DNA of 64,000 bases, from the NCBI GenBank assembly GCA_031472005.1, contig PZJY01000012.1:992001-1056000 (forward strand), in the 5' to 3' direction. Shown here in pieces: positions 24,552 through 34,839 of this stretch. How positions within the stretch are numbered: the stretch's first letter is position 1; each line of letters begins with the position of its first letter. Both the position numbers and the translations under genes were made by a program. Under the pieces are notes generated by a model that saw nothing but the letters and a program-made list of their open reading frames with translations, was not told the origin of the DNA and made no database searches. This DNA comes from Tetracladium setigerum. Lineage: Eukaryota > Ascomycota > Leotiomycetes > Helotiales.

Positions 24552-26231
24552 TCATTTCCCAATAATCACATCACTCAAATACCCCATCTCACTCATCAAC
24601 CTCTCCAACTCCGACATCCTCTCCCCATCATCATCTACCCTCGCCACAGCAGTTGCAAAGTTCTCCGCACCAAACGTCGCCCTACTAGCCGCCAACGGCG
24701 AAAGTGGCGTTTGCTTTCTCAGCGTATGTTCAGAATCGTATTCTCCTTCTGGGAGGGAGTAGCCCGCGAAGCCTTTGCTGCTGCTGTGGCCGGAGAAGGT
24801 TGGACTGCTGTAAATGAGTTCATTGTTGGGGACGATGAAGTGATCTTGATCTTGATCTTGGTATTCGGTTTGGTATTGCGATTGGTCTTCGTCGTCGGCA
24901 ATTTCGCTGAAGCAGAAACTGCTGTCTGTGGGTGAGGCGGTGGTGCTTGTTGTTCCGGTGGCGATGGTTGAGATGGAGAAGTGGGAGCGGGGGAGGTTGG
25001 CATCGAGGAGGACTGGGGCAGGGCGGAGACGGAGGGGTGGTGGCATGAGGAAGGAGTTTGAGTCCGATTCCATGGAGACGAGTGGCCAATTGTTGAGAGA
25101 ACGGACTTCTTCGAGAGGTGGGAGGTTGGGAAGGGGTTTTGATGTGTCGGTTAATGAGCGGAGAGATGGTTGAGGGCGGGCGGACGGGGGTGGAGAGAGT
25201 TGAGTGTGAAGACCCATTTCATGGGCTGATCCACGGTGAAGATCGCTGGCGAAGTTCTCATCGTCCTCGAGTTCTTCGGCGATGTCTGGAATGGTGAGGA
25301 TTGTGTTATTGTATCCTGTATTCTCTTGAACGAGAATTTGGCGTAGTGGAGATGGATCACGTGAATGTGATCTCTTGAAAGAAGGAGGTGATGGACTGCG
25401 AGACGAAGGAGCGTATCTTAAAGTTTCCGACTCTTCGGAGCGGCTGGCGATAGTAGTGGTGCTGCTATTTAGGCCCCTTTCGGACACCTTGCTGAGGGAA
25501 GTTGACCTTCCACGTCTATTATTATCTGATGAGATGGCGGGTGGTGAGCGAAGTCCGAAGAATGATCTTGGCGACCATTGTTTGTCGACCTTGGGAGAAA
25601 GTGATCGGGCCGTACGCTTGTGAGCAAAAGACGACGGGGATGTGTTGAGACGTGGTAGCGGAGGTAGAGGAGGTGCCTGTCGAGGCGACATGAATTTATC
25701 GGCGGGATTCATGGTTTTGATGTCACTGTTGGCCATTGAACTCTCTGAAGCACTTCGGTATCGAAGAGGCTGAACTTCAATTGGAACTGAGAGGAGGTTG
25801 ACTGGTTGTCCCGGGAGGTACGGACATGAAGTAGTAAAAGCAATTGAGGCGTCGTAATGCTCGATACTATGGTCGAGTTCGTACTAGATGACATTAGCTC
25901 CATCTATAGTTTGATGTTTATGCGAACACACGTAGTAATAATAAGTCGATCCCATCTTCAAACCGCCCGTCCGCTTGGAGCTGCTCATTTCTCCATCACA
26001 AATGATGTCTTCAAAGGTATAGCAGCCACGCCATTGGCCACGAGAGCGTTTGACGTCCCTTTCCATGGGATAGTGCTTCGAAAAGTTGTCCCATGATCCA
26101 ATCAAATGAACGGTTTGTGTTGACGACGAAGTTTGGCTAGGCAATCGTCAGTTGTTGCTGAAACGTGAACCACACATAGATGAACACTGGAGATTAAAGT
26201 GGGGTGGCGTCGCTTGTAAATTGGTAAACAT
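24552..26231 (-). CDS. Protein with N-terminal CBM48/AMPK-beta-type glycogen-binding domain and long disordered tail
   Basis: The exons on the minus strand are 26231-26188, 26136-25932 and 25883-24552; phases agree and give 526 residues. Residues 20-100 form an E-set carbohydrate-binding fold of the AMPK1_CBM kind, with TVHLIGSWDNFSKHYPM, then GQWRGCYTFEDIICDG, then GGLKMGSTYYYYYELD, joined across the second intron. The remaining 400 residues are Ser/Pro-rich and disordered, with phosphorylation-like RSxSP and PPLPPLP stretches. The C-terminus carries an acidic patch and a short conserved-looking helix (ELERLMSEMGYLSDVI). The first exon (MFTNLQATPPHFNL) is short but keeps frame and matches the start style of related fungal proteins. 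The role is probably carbohydrate- or glycogen-linked signalling; no enzyme domain is seen. Confidence 0.85.
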
Positions 26232-26394
26232 TGCGAACAATCAGAATTGGCAGTTTCAGCGACCTGAAACTTTCAGAGATCTTTGAAACAATGAAATTTC
26301 CCCATAGGTGCGATATCTGGGGAAGAATATATCTGCCACTGGCAGTGCTTGGCAAGACAGGCGTGTGGTGTGGTGCAAATATAAGCCAGGCAGC

Positions 26395-26831
26395 TCATAT
26401 AAAGTGTCCTGTTTTCAACTTTGGGTAGTCATGCAACCTTCGCTGGTTTGAAGTAAGAGTTGCGAACTCTGTCTTCTGGATCGGCCTTGGCGTAAATGAA
26501 TCGAGTTTGTCCACCTGGCTCCGTATTGCACGACGTGAGGATCTACGCCCAACGACGAAGTCCTCGGTTGTAGCATGTTGAATTGCAGTGACGAAAGGAG
26601 TTGTGCTTCGATCCTCACGCTCCACGCGCAGGGAACGTTGTTGTCCACCAAAGTCCACATGTCCACCTCGAATTCCTGGAATAGTGGTCTTTCAGGAGGA
26701 CAATCATTTCTCAGACGACAGGTTGAGCCGAACCCGAAGCACTGGTACAACCCAAAATAGAAGAAGCAAAACTGAGTGGGAAAAGAAAAAGTATATACAT
26801 ACAGCATGAAAGTAATGAGTGCGGTATCCAT
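26395..26831 (-). CDS. Candidate small secreted protein (splicing uncertain)
   Basis: On the minus strand an ATG at 26831 starts a short exon to 26803. A GTATGT donor and a CTCAG acceptor at 26772 follow. The joined start reads MDTALITFMLFASSILG, a good signal peptide. Downstream, the frame covering 26658-26395 has coding-like codon use and reads GGHVDFGGQQRSLRVERED through to a stop at 26395. Reaching it needs a second intron ending at the CAG near 26689, with a weak donor (several GT choices fit). The product would be about 110-120 residues with no recognised domain. The signal peptide is fairly convincing; the full gene model is not. Confidence 0.35.
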
Positions 26832-29030
26832 CTTGTCGTTTGAGATCTCAGGACCAGCCCAAGCACGAAGAAAAAATATTAGAATTACAGCTGATGAGTA
26901 CAAGCAGAACAAAGCTCGTTCTTTAAGAACAATCCTCTTCTTCGATGTGGAATTGATCGAGGTCTTGTACTAGACCGGCCCGGTCATACAAAAGATTCAG
27001 GTACCCGCGATTTCGGTAATGGCGTTGCAGCAGACTGTGCTTCGGACGAACCACAACCTCAAGAACAACAAATCTTGAGATTATTCCGTACGTCCTCAAG
27101 TGGGTTTGAAGTAGCCGCGATGTTTGATCACTGTCCTTTGGAATTGCTGTGTAAATTGCAGTGTTTTCATTCCAGCCAGTGAGCTTGCGAATTCCAGCTC
27201 AGATGCGCTGGTGGAGGAATGATGCCAATGGCCAACCCGGGCGCTTAGAACGGCTTTGATTCCTGCTGGAAGGTCCAGAATGAAAGTTGGTGTTTGACGA
27301 GTGATGGATATAGAAGCAGTCTTGCATCACAGTGGGAAATTGACGCTGAAAAGGTCGAGTCGGGAGTGATCAGAGCGCCGGGGGGGGGGGGGGTTGTTGT
27401 GAAGTGTGATGAGGCTGATCCGCGCTTCTTGAGGCAGTAGTAAGTACTTCGTACAGTATGAGACGATTGAGAAAGGTTCTTTCGTAGATTTGAGAGAAAA
27501 TGATGCTGTGGGTTTTTCAAAGATCGGATAGCGGCTGTTTCAATGGAGAGAAGTGGGAATCTGATCTGAGACAGGAATTCTTCTCTGGACGGGGATCATC
27601 AACTTGGGGATGGACGTGGAAAGTGTTGAAAGATCAGCCAGGAGGGTCAAAAGGGCAACGATGGCTTCAAGTACAGAATTGTTTGGCTGGCTGTAACCAA
27701 AATCTAGGAAACTTCGGACGAAGGAAGTAAGTATTCCCAGGCTCAGCTGAAGGCTTTGTACAGTGTTGCATCGCATATGACCGGAACGAACGCCATAAAA
27801 AAGTCGTTTGGGTTGTACAGTACAAATTGGGGGGAGGCTGGAGCACTTTGATTTGCTCCTTCTGGAGGAGGTCCAAGTTCGTCTTTGAGTTTTTCGATAT
27901 TTCCACTTCCGGTGGAGAAGCGAGGGAACTTCACGATGCCGGACTACTCGACTAGAGCACTGTACTAGGATTGATTCGAGGATCGGATCTACCCAATACT
28001 CCGTATGGCCGTGGTGATTGGGGTGGTAGGTATAGTAGAGTAAGAGACTGAGTCCGCAATCTCTCCATGACAACCCATCAAAGTTCACGAGATCCAACGG
28101 TCTTCCCTCCTTTCTTTTTTTGTCTTGTTTCGCATTGTTTTTCATTCTTTCATCCTGAAGCATCACATCAGCTTTGAAGGTTCCCACGTTGCAGCGTTGC
28201 TTCGGGGTTCTAAGACCAGCCCGCGTTTGTCATTGGAAGCGACAGCGAATTGCGCTTCAGCATGCGAGGTGCCAGGACCACGGAGGCCATCTGATTGGGG
28301 GAGAGGGAAGGTTGAGGCGCCCTTGGGATGAAATTACAATGGAAATGAGGAGATCTGAGCGGTGGGCTCGGAATGGAGCCAATCGCAATGGGTAGTTGGG
28401 AAGTGAGGATTGAGGATTGAGAAGGCTGACAGATATTCAGGGGGAAGAAGTATTTCACATTTACTTACTCGATTACTGACGAGTGAGATGGATGCATATC
28501 ATTTAAGACGACGTTGAGAGCCTTGTCTTGGGTAGAGAAAAACGAACAAAAATCCATTATTATTGGCCATTGATGCTTTTTGTGTGGTTTCAACCATTCA
28601 CCAGGTTGATTAATACCAAGACCACCCGCTGTTTTCATTCTGCTTCCACCATCACCATCATCCAACTTTAAATCAGCAGTTGCATGTCGTCACTTGGTCA
28701 CGGCACTGGACCTGGGATGCTTGAACTGTTATTTGGAATCGTCGTTACATGTTGATTCTTTGGAACCTTGACACTACCACCACCACCAGGCAACAAAGAA
28801 GAGTATTAAGATTAGGTATCCTGCCCTCACTCTCTCGAGGTCTCGTAATATACATCTTACAGCCCGCCCCGAAACGCCCATACACCCATCGTCAAATCGA
28901 ATCGAATCCAATCCGCCTCCAAAACACCATTTGCATAGGTAGTGCAGCTCAAGCATGTCAAATCCCACAATCTTTCCCCGTCTTGTTCGTATGTTACATG
29001 ACCAGTGTACCTCTCTCTCTCTCCCCCCCA
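26832..29030. other. 2.2 kb stretch without a supported gene
   Basis: Contains a run of 14 G (27380-27393), copies of a TACTCCGTA-like motif (27445-27453 with one mismatch, 27997-28005) and a coding-like minus-strand segment at 27934-27743. The latter has no ATG and no usable splice sites, so it may be a gene relic. The right end has CT repeats next to the SUR2 stop. Confidence 0.5.
27380..27393 (+). repeat. Run of 14 G
   Basis: An uninterrupted 14-base G homopolymer in an intergenic region. It is by far the longest G/C run in the window and is likely to be unreliable in length. Confidence 0.8.
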
Positions 29031-30195
29031 TCATAGCTCCACCTTCTCGGCAGCCTGTTTGAACTCGGCTGCTTTCTTCGTCCTCTCGTAGCGGCTGGTG
29101 GTATCACCTCCGCTCCAGATCGTGTTCAGGTATCGATCCCAAAATGTCAAGAAGGGCTGAGAGAAATTTGTCTTGATTCCCCAACTTTGGTGGTGGATAT
29201 CGTGGTATGCGGCATTGTTGCTAGTGATATGCTGCAGAGGATCCCATGGGAATGCATACCCGCAGTGGTCATCCACTGTCTTCAGCGAGGAGCCAACAAA
29301 AAAGACCAGCCCTTGTCGAGCCGACATTCCCGCAACCTTGTATGCCAGACTTGCGCCAACGGTATCGAGCAGGAAGCCCTCGAATGGGTGATTGTAAAGA
29401 GCGCCATATGCGTATGGGACGTAGAGGCGGTGGTGCCGTGAGTGGAATGTTGCTTCTGGATGTTAGCCGGTGGCCTGATTAGTGGCATGACAAACCTACT
29501 ATACAGCCACTTGTTCATGTGCATTGCACGATGAAGGAAATACTGCCATGTATCCAGAAAGAAGATGGCAAACCCGAACTGTAATGCGGGTATGAGATAC
29601 CAGTACAAAGCCTTGGCAACGAACAACTCCCAACCTGCAAAGGTTGGAATTGCAGTTCCAGCCGCAACGTCTACCCCCATAATCAAAGATGGATACTTGC
29701 CCCCAGCTAGCACGCCCGCGAGTATCGGATGGGCGCCTGAAAGATTACTTGAGATGGCCATAGCATCGAGTCCGAGCATACCGAGCAGACGCGGCAAAAC
29801 CCTCTGCGCAATGCGAATTCTCGTCGCCCATACGGCCACATCATACTCCTCTCTGCCTAGCATTTCTTCTGGTTCTGTGAGACCTAGCAATGTGCCCACC
29901 ACCACCTGCAGGATCTGTTGTATAATGACATCGCGTGCGACTTCGTATCTCGAGACGTGATTGCGCTGCAGGATTTCCGCCGGCGTGTGCAGCCGGTACT
30001 GTGGCCAAAGATCGTTGACATCGATGTAGTGGAAGACCATAGACAGAGCCCAGTATGCCAGCACTGGAAGTATGGGGAGAGAAAGATGTCGGATATACAG
30101 GAGAGGAGCTGCGGCGCTGGGCGGAGGGTATAGGAGGGGAGAGGAGGGAGATCCGACATGGCGGAGGCATTGACAGGAACGGTAATGTTGGCCAT
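29031..30195 (-). CDS. sur2: Sphinganine C4-hydroxylase (SUR2 family), with one frameshift
   Basis: Di-iron membrane hydroxylase of the endoplasmic reticulum that makes phytosphingosine from sphinganine. The exons on the minus strand are 30195-29500 and 29455-29031. The three histidine boxes are present: HRAMH (about 222-226), HSRHH (237-241, formed just after the intron) and HDIHH (317-321). Other marks are FFLDTWQYF, VPYAYGALYNHP and DDHCGYAFPWDP. One base is missing in the G run 30074-30077: reading with an added base joins SDIFLSP to ILPVLAYW, as the family requires, and exon 1 then has the phase exon 2 needs, giving 373 residues. As written, translation breaks at about residue 43. It is head to head with TCTP. 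Confidence 0.92.
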
Positions 30196-31030
30196 TGCGA
30201 CAATGGCGATTGAATAGCAGTTACCGTGGTGCGCACGAAGGAGTGTAATGCTGGTAGAAAAAAAAGGAGAGAATAGCAGAGTTGAAGGAGGAGAAGATGT
30301 GTGGACTTTTTGTGTTGGAGAGGCTCGGGAGGAAAGCTTGGGGTTGACTTGCTTGAACGTGAGCGAGCTTGACTAATCGCCACGCAAGTATCTCGATCAA
30401 TCAATCTCGTTTAATTTTTATCATCCGTTGCTCCCGCGATCTCCTGATAACTGGCTTGGCTTGGCTATGGTACAGTAGGTATTCTCCGTACTGTACTGCA
30501 AAGGCTTATAATGATAGCGAGGTAGAGGGTAAGAAAGGATGGAGGAATGTGATGATGCTGCGATTGTTGTGCTACAGTAATCTCCTTGATTAAAATGTTG
30601 AGGCTGAAAGCATGAAATAAAATGCGCGGTGCATTTCGTTTTCATTTCGTCAGGCGCTGGGATCTGCCTCTGCCCGATCCGATGAGGTGAAGTCTACAGT
30701 GTCACCTGACTTCTGCTACTTCTCACCGCCTAAGGGTACAGTAGGTAATCTACGCTAGCTCTCAAAGTACTCCGTAGTATTCCTTCCGCCTCAGGCACCA
30801 AGGCCTCTTGACTTCACGGCCACTCCAACTACTGGCTTCCCAATACAGATTAGCGACTCTTGGCGCAGTTCAACCCCACCAGCGAGGACCGACCATTTTT
30901 TCCCCTCCAGCCAGATCCCAATCCGAATTCTATAAGTTCATTCTCTGTCGCTGTCAATCACTTCTGCACATTTTGCGATCCATCTCATACACAACTTTCA
31001 TTCATACAAGAAAGAAATAATACCGCAATC
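30196..31030. promoter_or_regulatory. Divergent promoter region of SUR2 and TCTP
   Basis: 835 bases. It contains two exact copies of GGTACAGTAGGTA (30469-30481 and 30735-30747), each followed by a TCCGTA word. One lies in a TACTCCGTA motif (30768-30776). No gene is seen. Confidence 0.5.
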
Positions 31031-31826
31031 ATGATCATTTTCAAGGTAAGATCCACGAATCTTCTGCCTCCAGACTCGGCAACCCCGCGCCCCTCCAAAC
31101 CAACTTTTCGCAACTCTGCACAGAACAAAAATGGGCGGACCAAGACTAATCTGCGCCTGTAGGATATCATCACCGGTGACGAGATCATCTCCGACTCCTA
31201 CGATCTCATTGAGAAGGACAATGTCGTCTACGAAGTCGACTGTGCTATGATCACTCTTGGCGCCGTCGCCGTCAGTGAGTAGACCGCGCATCTACAAACA
31301 CCACCCACCCACAACGTGGCTGACCATATACATAGACACCGGTGCCAACGCATCTGCTGAAGAGGCCGAAGAGGGTGTCGAGGATGAGGCCATCAAGGTC
31401 AACAACGTGGTTAACTCCTTCCGTTTGAACTCGACCTCCTTCGACAAGAAGTCATATCTTACCCACCTCAAGGGTACGTCTGGAGATTTAAGCCATGTGC
31501 GGATTATTTTAACACGCCTATAGGTTACATGAAGAAGGTCAAGGAAACCATGAAGGCCAAGGGAGCTGACGACGCCACGGTCGCCGAGTTCGAGAAGGGT
31601 GCCTCAGCCTACGCAAAGAAGATTATCGGTGGCTTCAAGGACTACGATTTCTACGTTGGCGAGTCCATGGACCCCGACGGAATGTGAGTTTTGCCCTTTC
31701 GTATTCTTTTGCCATTACAAAATTCTTACACGACTCTGCAGGGTTATCCTCATGAACTACCGTGAGGACGGCGTCACTCCTTTTGTCACAGTCTGGAAGC
31801 ACGGTCTTGAGGGCATGAAGGTTTAA
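31031..31826 (+). CDS. tma19: Translationally controlled tumour protein homologue (TCTP)
   Basis: Small cytosolic protein linked to ribosomes, microtubules and stress. The exons are 31031-31045, 31163-31274, 31336-31473, 31524-31683 and 31742-31826; phases agree and give 169 residues, the normal fungal length. The protein begins MIIFKDIITGDEIISDSYD and contains the GANASAEEAEEG loop, DKKSYLTHLKGYMKKVK and YDFYVGESMDPDGMVILMNY, all family hallmarks. The first coding exon is only five codons and is followed by the longest intron (117 bases). The gene appears intact. Confidence 0.97.
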
Positions 31827-32241
31827 ACGCATCACAAGTTCTTGGAGTTTTGTTTTATATCTTTGCGGGACCACAGACTACTTTGTGCTGTGTTGTGAAG
31901 ACATCGCATGCGTCTTGCATAGTGCTTTCAGTTCATCAGAACCTCGAGATATCAACCAAAGCAATAAAAAGTCCTTTGTCCTCAGGAGGTGCCCATTGCC
32001 GATCATTGTGATTAGAGACACACATTCTCGGATCCTAGGTTTCTATAATTCGACTTATTCTTGTGGGTATTTTTGTGGCCTTTAGCTCAGAGGGCTAGTA
32101 TACCACTCTCGCTAGTTTGCGAGAGAGGGACAGTATTACATTGACCCAATAATTAGCATTGGTGTTCTAAAGTTTGAAAATTGCCCCGCCATTTCTTGAT
32201 GTCTTTTCTTGCTATTATTACATTTTCAGAACTTCGCTAGT
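31827..32241. other. Convergent 3' spacer between TCTP and the sulfatase
   Basis: 415 bases with no gene, holding only the 3' flanks of the two convergent genes. Confidence 0.5.
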
Positions 32242-33768
32242 TCAATGTTCAGGTATGTCCCCAATTTCAGCCATCTTACGATTCAGCACCTCCTTCATCA
32301 ACACCACCGTTTGAGCATGCGCCGGATCATTGAAAATATTCAGCAACTCCAACGGATCCGCATCGCAATCGAACAATTCCCACTCTGGCTCCTCGCCTCC
32401 CGGCCGCGTCCCCGGCAAGCCAAAGCTCTTATTATACCAATAAATAATCTTGTACCTCTGGTTACGCACACCATAGTGCGCCCTTGTCTCATGGGCAATC
32501 TCATTATGCATCCAGTACCGGTAATAAGCAACTTGCTCCCAGTCAGGTGGGGTGGCACTTTGCAAGATTTTCGTAAACGCACGACCTTGCATGTAAGAAG
32601 GGATCGTCAATCCAGCGAGGTCGAGAAACGTCGCCGCAAAATCGACATTGCTGATTATATCGGTAGAGACCGAACCTGGTTTTATGAGATTCGGATAGCG
32701 GATGAGAAATGGCATCTGGAAGGATTCCTCATACATGAATCGCTTGTCGAACCAGCCGTGGTCACCCAGGAAGAATCCCTGATCGGATGTATAGATAACT
32801 ATGGTATTGTTGGCTACCTCTGGCCCTTCTTCCTCTTCCAGGTAATCGAGCATGCGTCCCACGTTGTCGTCGATCGAGGCGATCGTTCTCAAATATCGCT
32901 TCATGTATCTCTGATATTTGAAATGTCGCAGTTCGTCTGGAGTCTTGAACGTGAAGTTCTCTCCGGTCTCCTTGTCTATCAATCGCAACTTCGTCACGTC
33001 CTCAGGGTTAGGAACCTTGCGGTGGCCTCCATACGGAAAAAAGTCTCCCACCTCGCTACCGCCTTCAGGTTGAGCAAGTCCAATATCGAAATACGTGATA
33101 TCATCCGCAACTCTCATCTTGGCACTCGCAGCCGCCTTGGCTCTGTTTTTATAATCGTCGTCAAAAGTATCCGGGACTTTCACATCATCTTGATACAAGT
33201 TACGGTGCTTGGGATTGCATTCCCACGAGCGATGCGGCGCCTTATGGTGACACATCACAAAGAACGGCCGCTCTTTATCTCTCTTGCGAATGAAATCTAG
33301 ACTCTTGTCCGTGATGATATCCGTCGCATAGCCCGGAACGATGATATTCTCACCCATCTCAATGAAAGCCGGATCAAAATAATCACCCTGCCTTGGAACA
33401 ACCGACCAGAAATCGAATCCGGTGGGTTCATGCTCAACGCCCTCTCCCAAATGCCATTTCCCAATCATAGCGGTTTGATAACCCCCCGAACGCAAGTGCT
33501 TTGCGACATTGGGAATGCGATTGTCAATCTTGCTGTCTAGCGTCACGACGCTGTTGACATGATTGTATGTGCCCGTTAAAATCGACGCTCGGCTCGGTGT
33601 GCAGATGGAGTTGGAGACGTAACAATGGTCAAATCGCATGCCGCCGTTTGCGATGCGGTCGAGATGGGGCGTTTGATTGATGCCGGCGCCGTAGCAGCCG
33701 ATGGATTTGCTGGCGTGGTCATCGGCCATGATGAAGAGGATGTTGGGCTGGGTGCGAAGTTGAGCCAT
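32242..33768 (-). CDS. Sulfatase of the formylglycine (S1) family, intronless, no signal peptide
   Basis: Hydrolyses sulfate esters. A single exon of 508 residues from the ATG at 33768; in-frame ATGs at 33810 and 33846 would add 14 or 26 residues but make no signal peptide. The start PNILFIMADDH carries metal-binding aspartates. The modification motif CTPSRAS places Cys56 for conversion to formylglycine and Arg60 beside it. GKWHLGEG, CHHKAPHRSW and YTSDQGFFLGDHGWFDKR supply further active-site residues, and the C-terminal part resembles the DUF4976 region of bacterial sulfatases. No secretion signal means a cytosolic enzyme. Lack of introns and bacterial-like layout hint at horizontal transfer. 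The substrate is unknown; a permease and regulator lie beside it. Confidence 0.92.
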   Translation of the reverse strand: MAQLRTQPNILFIMADDHASKSIGCYGAGINQTPHLDRIANGGMRFDHCYVSNSICTPSRASILTGTYNHVNSVVTLDSKIDNRIPNVAKHLRSGGYQTAMIGKWHLGEGVEHEPTGFDFWSVVPRQGDYFDPAFIEMGENIIVPGYATDIITDKSLDFIRKRDKERPFFVMCHHKAPHRSWECNPKHRNLYQDDVKVPDTFDDDYKNRAKAAASAKMRVADDITYFDIGLAQPEGGSEVGDFFPYGGHRKVPNPEDVTKLRLIDKETGENFTFKTPDELRHFKYQRYMKRYLRTIASIDDNVGRMLDYLEEEEGPEVANNTIVIYTSDQGFFLGDHGWFDKRFMYEESFQMPFLIRYPNLIKPGSVSTDIISNVDFAATFLDLAGLTIPSYMQGRAFTKILQSATPPDWEQVAYYRYWMHNEIAHETRAHYGVRNQRYKIIYWYNKSFGLPGTRPGGEEPEWELFDCDADPLELLNIFNDPAHAQTVVLMKEVLNRKMAEIGDIPEH

Positions 33769-34839
33769 TATGGGACGGGGTGATGGGTGGTGAGGGAGTG
33801 CTTTTGTCATGACCAAGTAGATAGGTTGATCTGAATGATTTCTCACGAAGTAGGTAGAGAAATTATGAGAATGGTTTTGTGAAATATTTAGGCTTGAAGA
33901 AGGAATTGATGAAATATGTAAATTTTGGCATCAATGGATGTCGCTGAGAGACTGAAAGAAATAGATATTTAAATGTAAGCAAAGGCAAGCAAACTAAACA
34001 TGAAATATATAGTCGCGCTAAACAGTGAAAGTAAGCTGGTGAGAAGTGGACTTATCTTTCCTTCCTCGAACCAATTATCGAGATGCACCAGGTAGGTAGC
34101 TTTCCGCTACTCGGAGAGCCAGGAATACAGTATCAAGACTTCTTGTACAATACGATTCAGCGACCTCGACCGAGGTCGCGTTGAAGAAAAATTAAAAGTA
34201 TCAAGACGTTCCGTTTGTTTGGCATCAAAAAATATTAGGGAAGTAATACTGCGGGGAATGTGGGGTGCGATTGTGTGAAGGCGTGATAATTGCTTCCGAT
34301 TCATCATCAACCATTCCCCCCGAGAATTTTCTCAACCTGAAGCCGCAGGCAGCCATGAAATGCTTTCCTGCATTTGTTTTGTTTTGGTTTATCGGTTTGT
34401 TATTGGGATTGTCTAAGCGAGTTTTGGTTGTGCTGCTTGCGTCGCAAAAATTCATAGGCACCCGTTTACAATTGTCAAGGCCCACCAGTAGCTGTAGATT
34501 TGATAGAATGTGAAAGTTGAGAAATATCAATGTCATGCTTATAGCTCGAGAATAATCATTGGAAGGAATTCTCTGGTGTTTGATCTGGGAAGGGAAGTCT
34601 TTCCCGGTAATTCTTCACGTGGCTACATGCGATTGTGATGAAAACCCAGCATGATCCGATCAAAAGAACTGGATTTGTACTTAGAAGTAGATAGCTCGCT
34701 TGCTGTGTCTAAAAGACCGAAATAAATATAATGTTTGCATTGGATTATTACGACACTTTCCTCTCCCCTATTCCCTCCCATTGCTACTCCAACGCTAAAA
34801 TGCCCTCCCAAAGAAGGCAGTTTCACTTCCTTCATACCC
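33769..34839. other. Spacer between the sulfatase and the MFS permease
   Basis: 1.07 kb holding the sulfatase promoter and the permease 3' flank. No gene or notable repeat was seen. Confidence 0.5.

Noticed and set aside
27540..28187. A 215-codon minus-strand frame
   Set aside because: Basic, low-quality composition and a different frame from the coding-like island inside it; nothing recognisable.
32209..33300. A 363-codon plus-strand frame opposite the sulfatase
   Set aside because: It is the mirror frame of a clear sulfatase gene and carries no family features.
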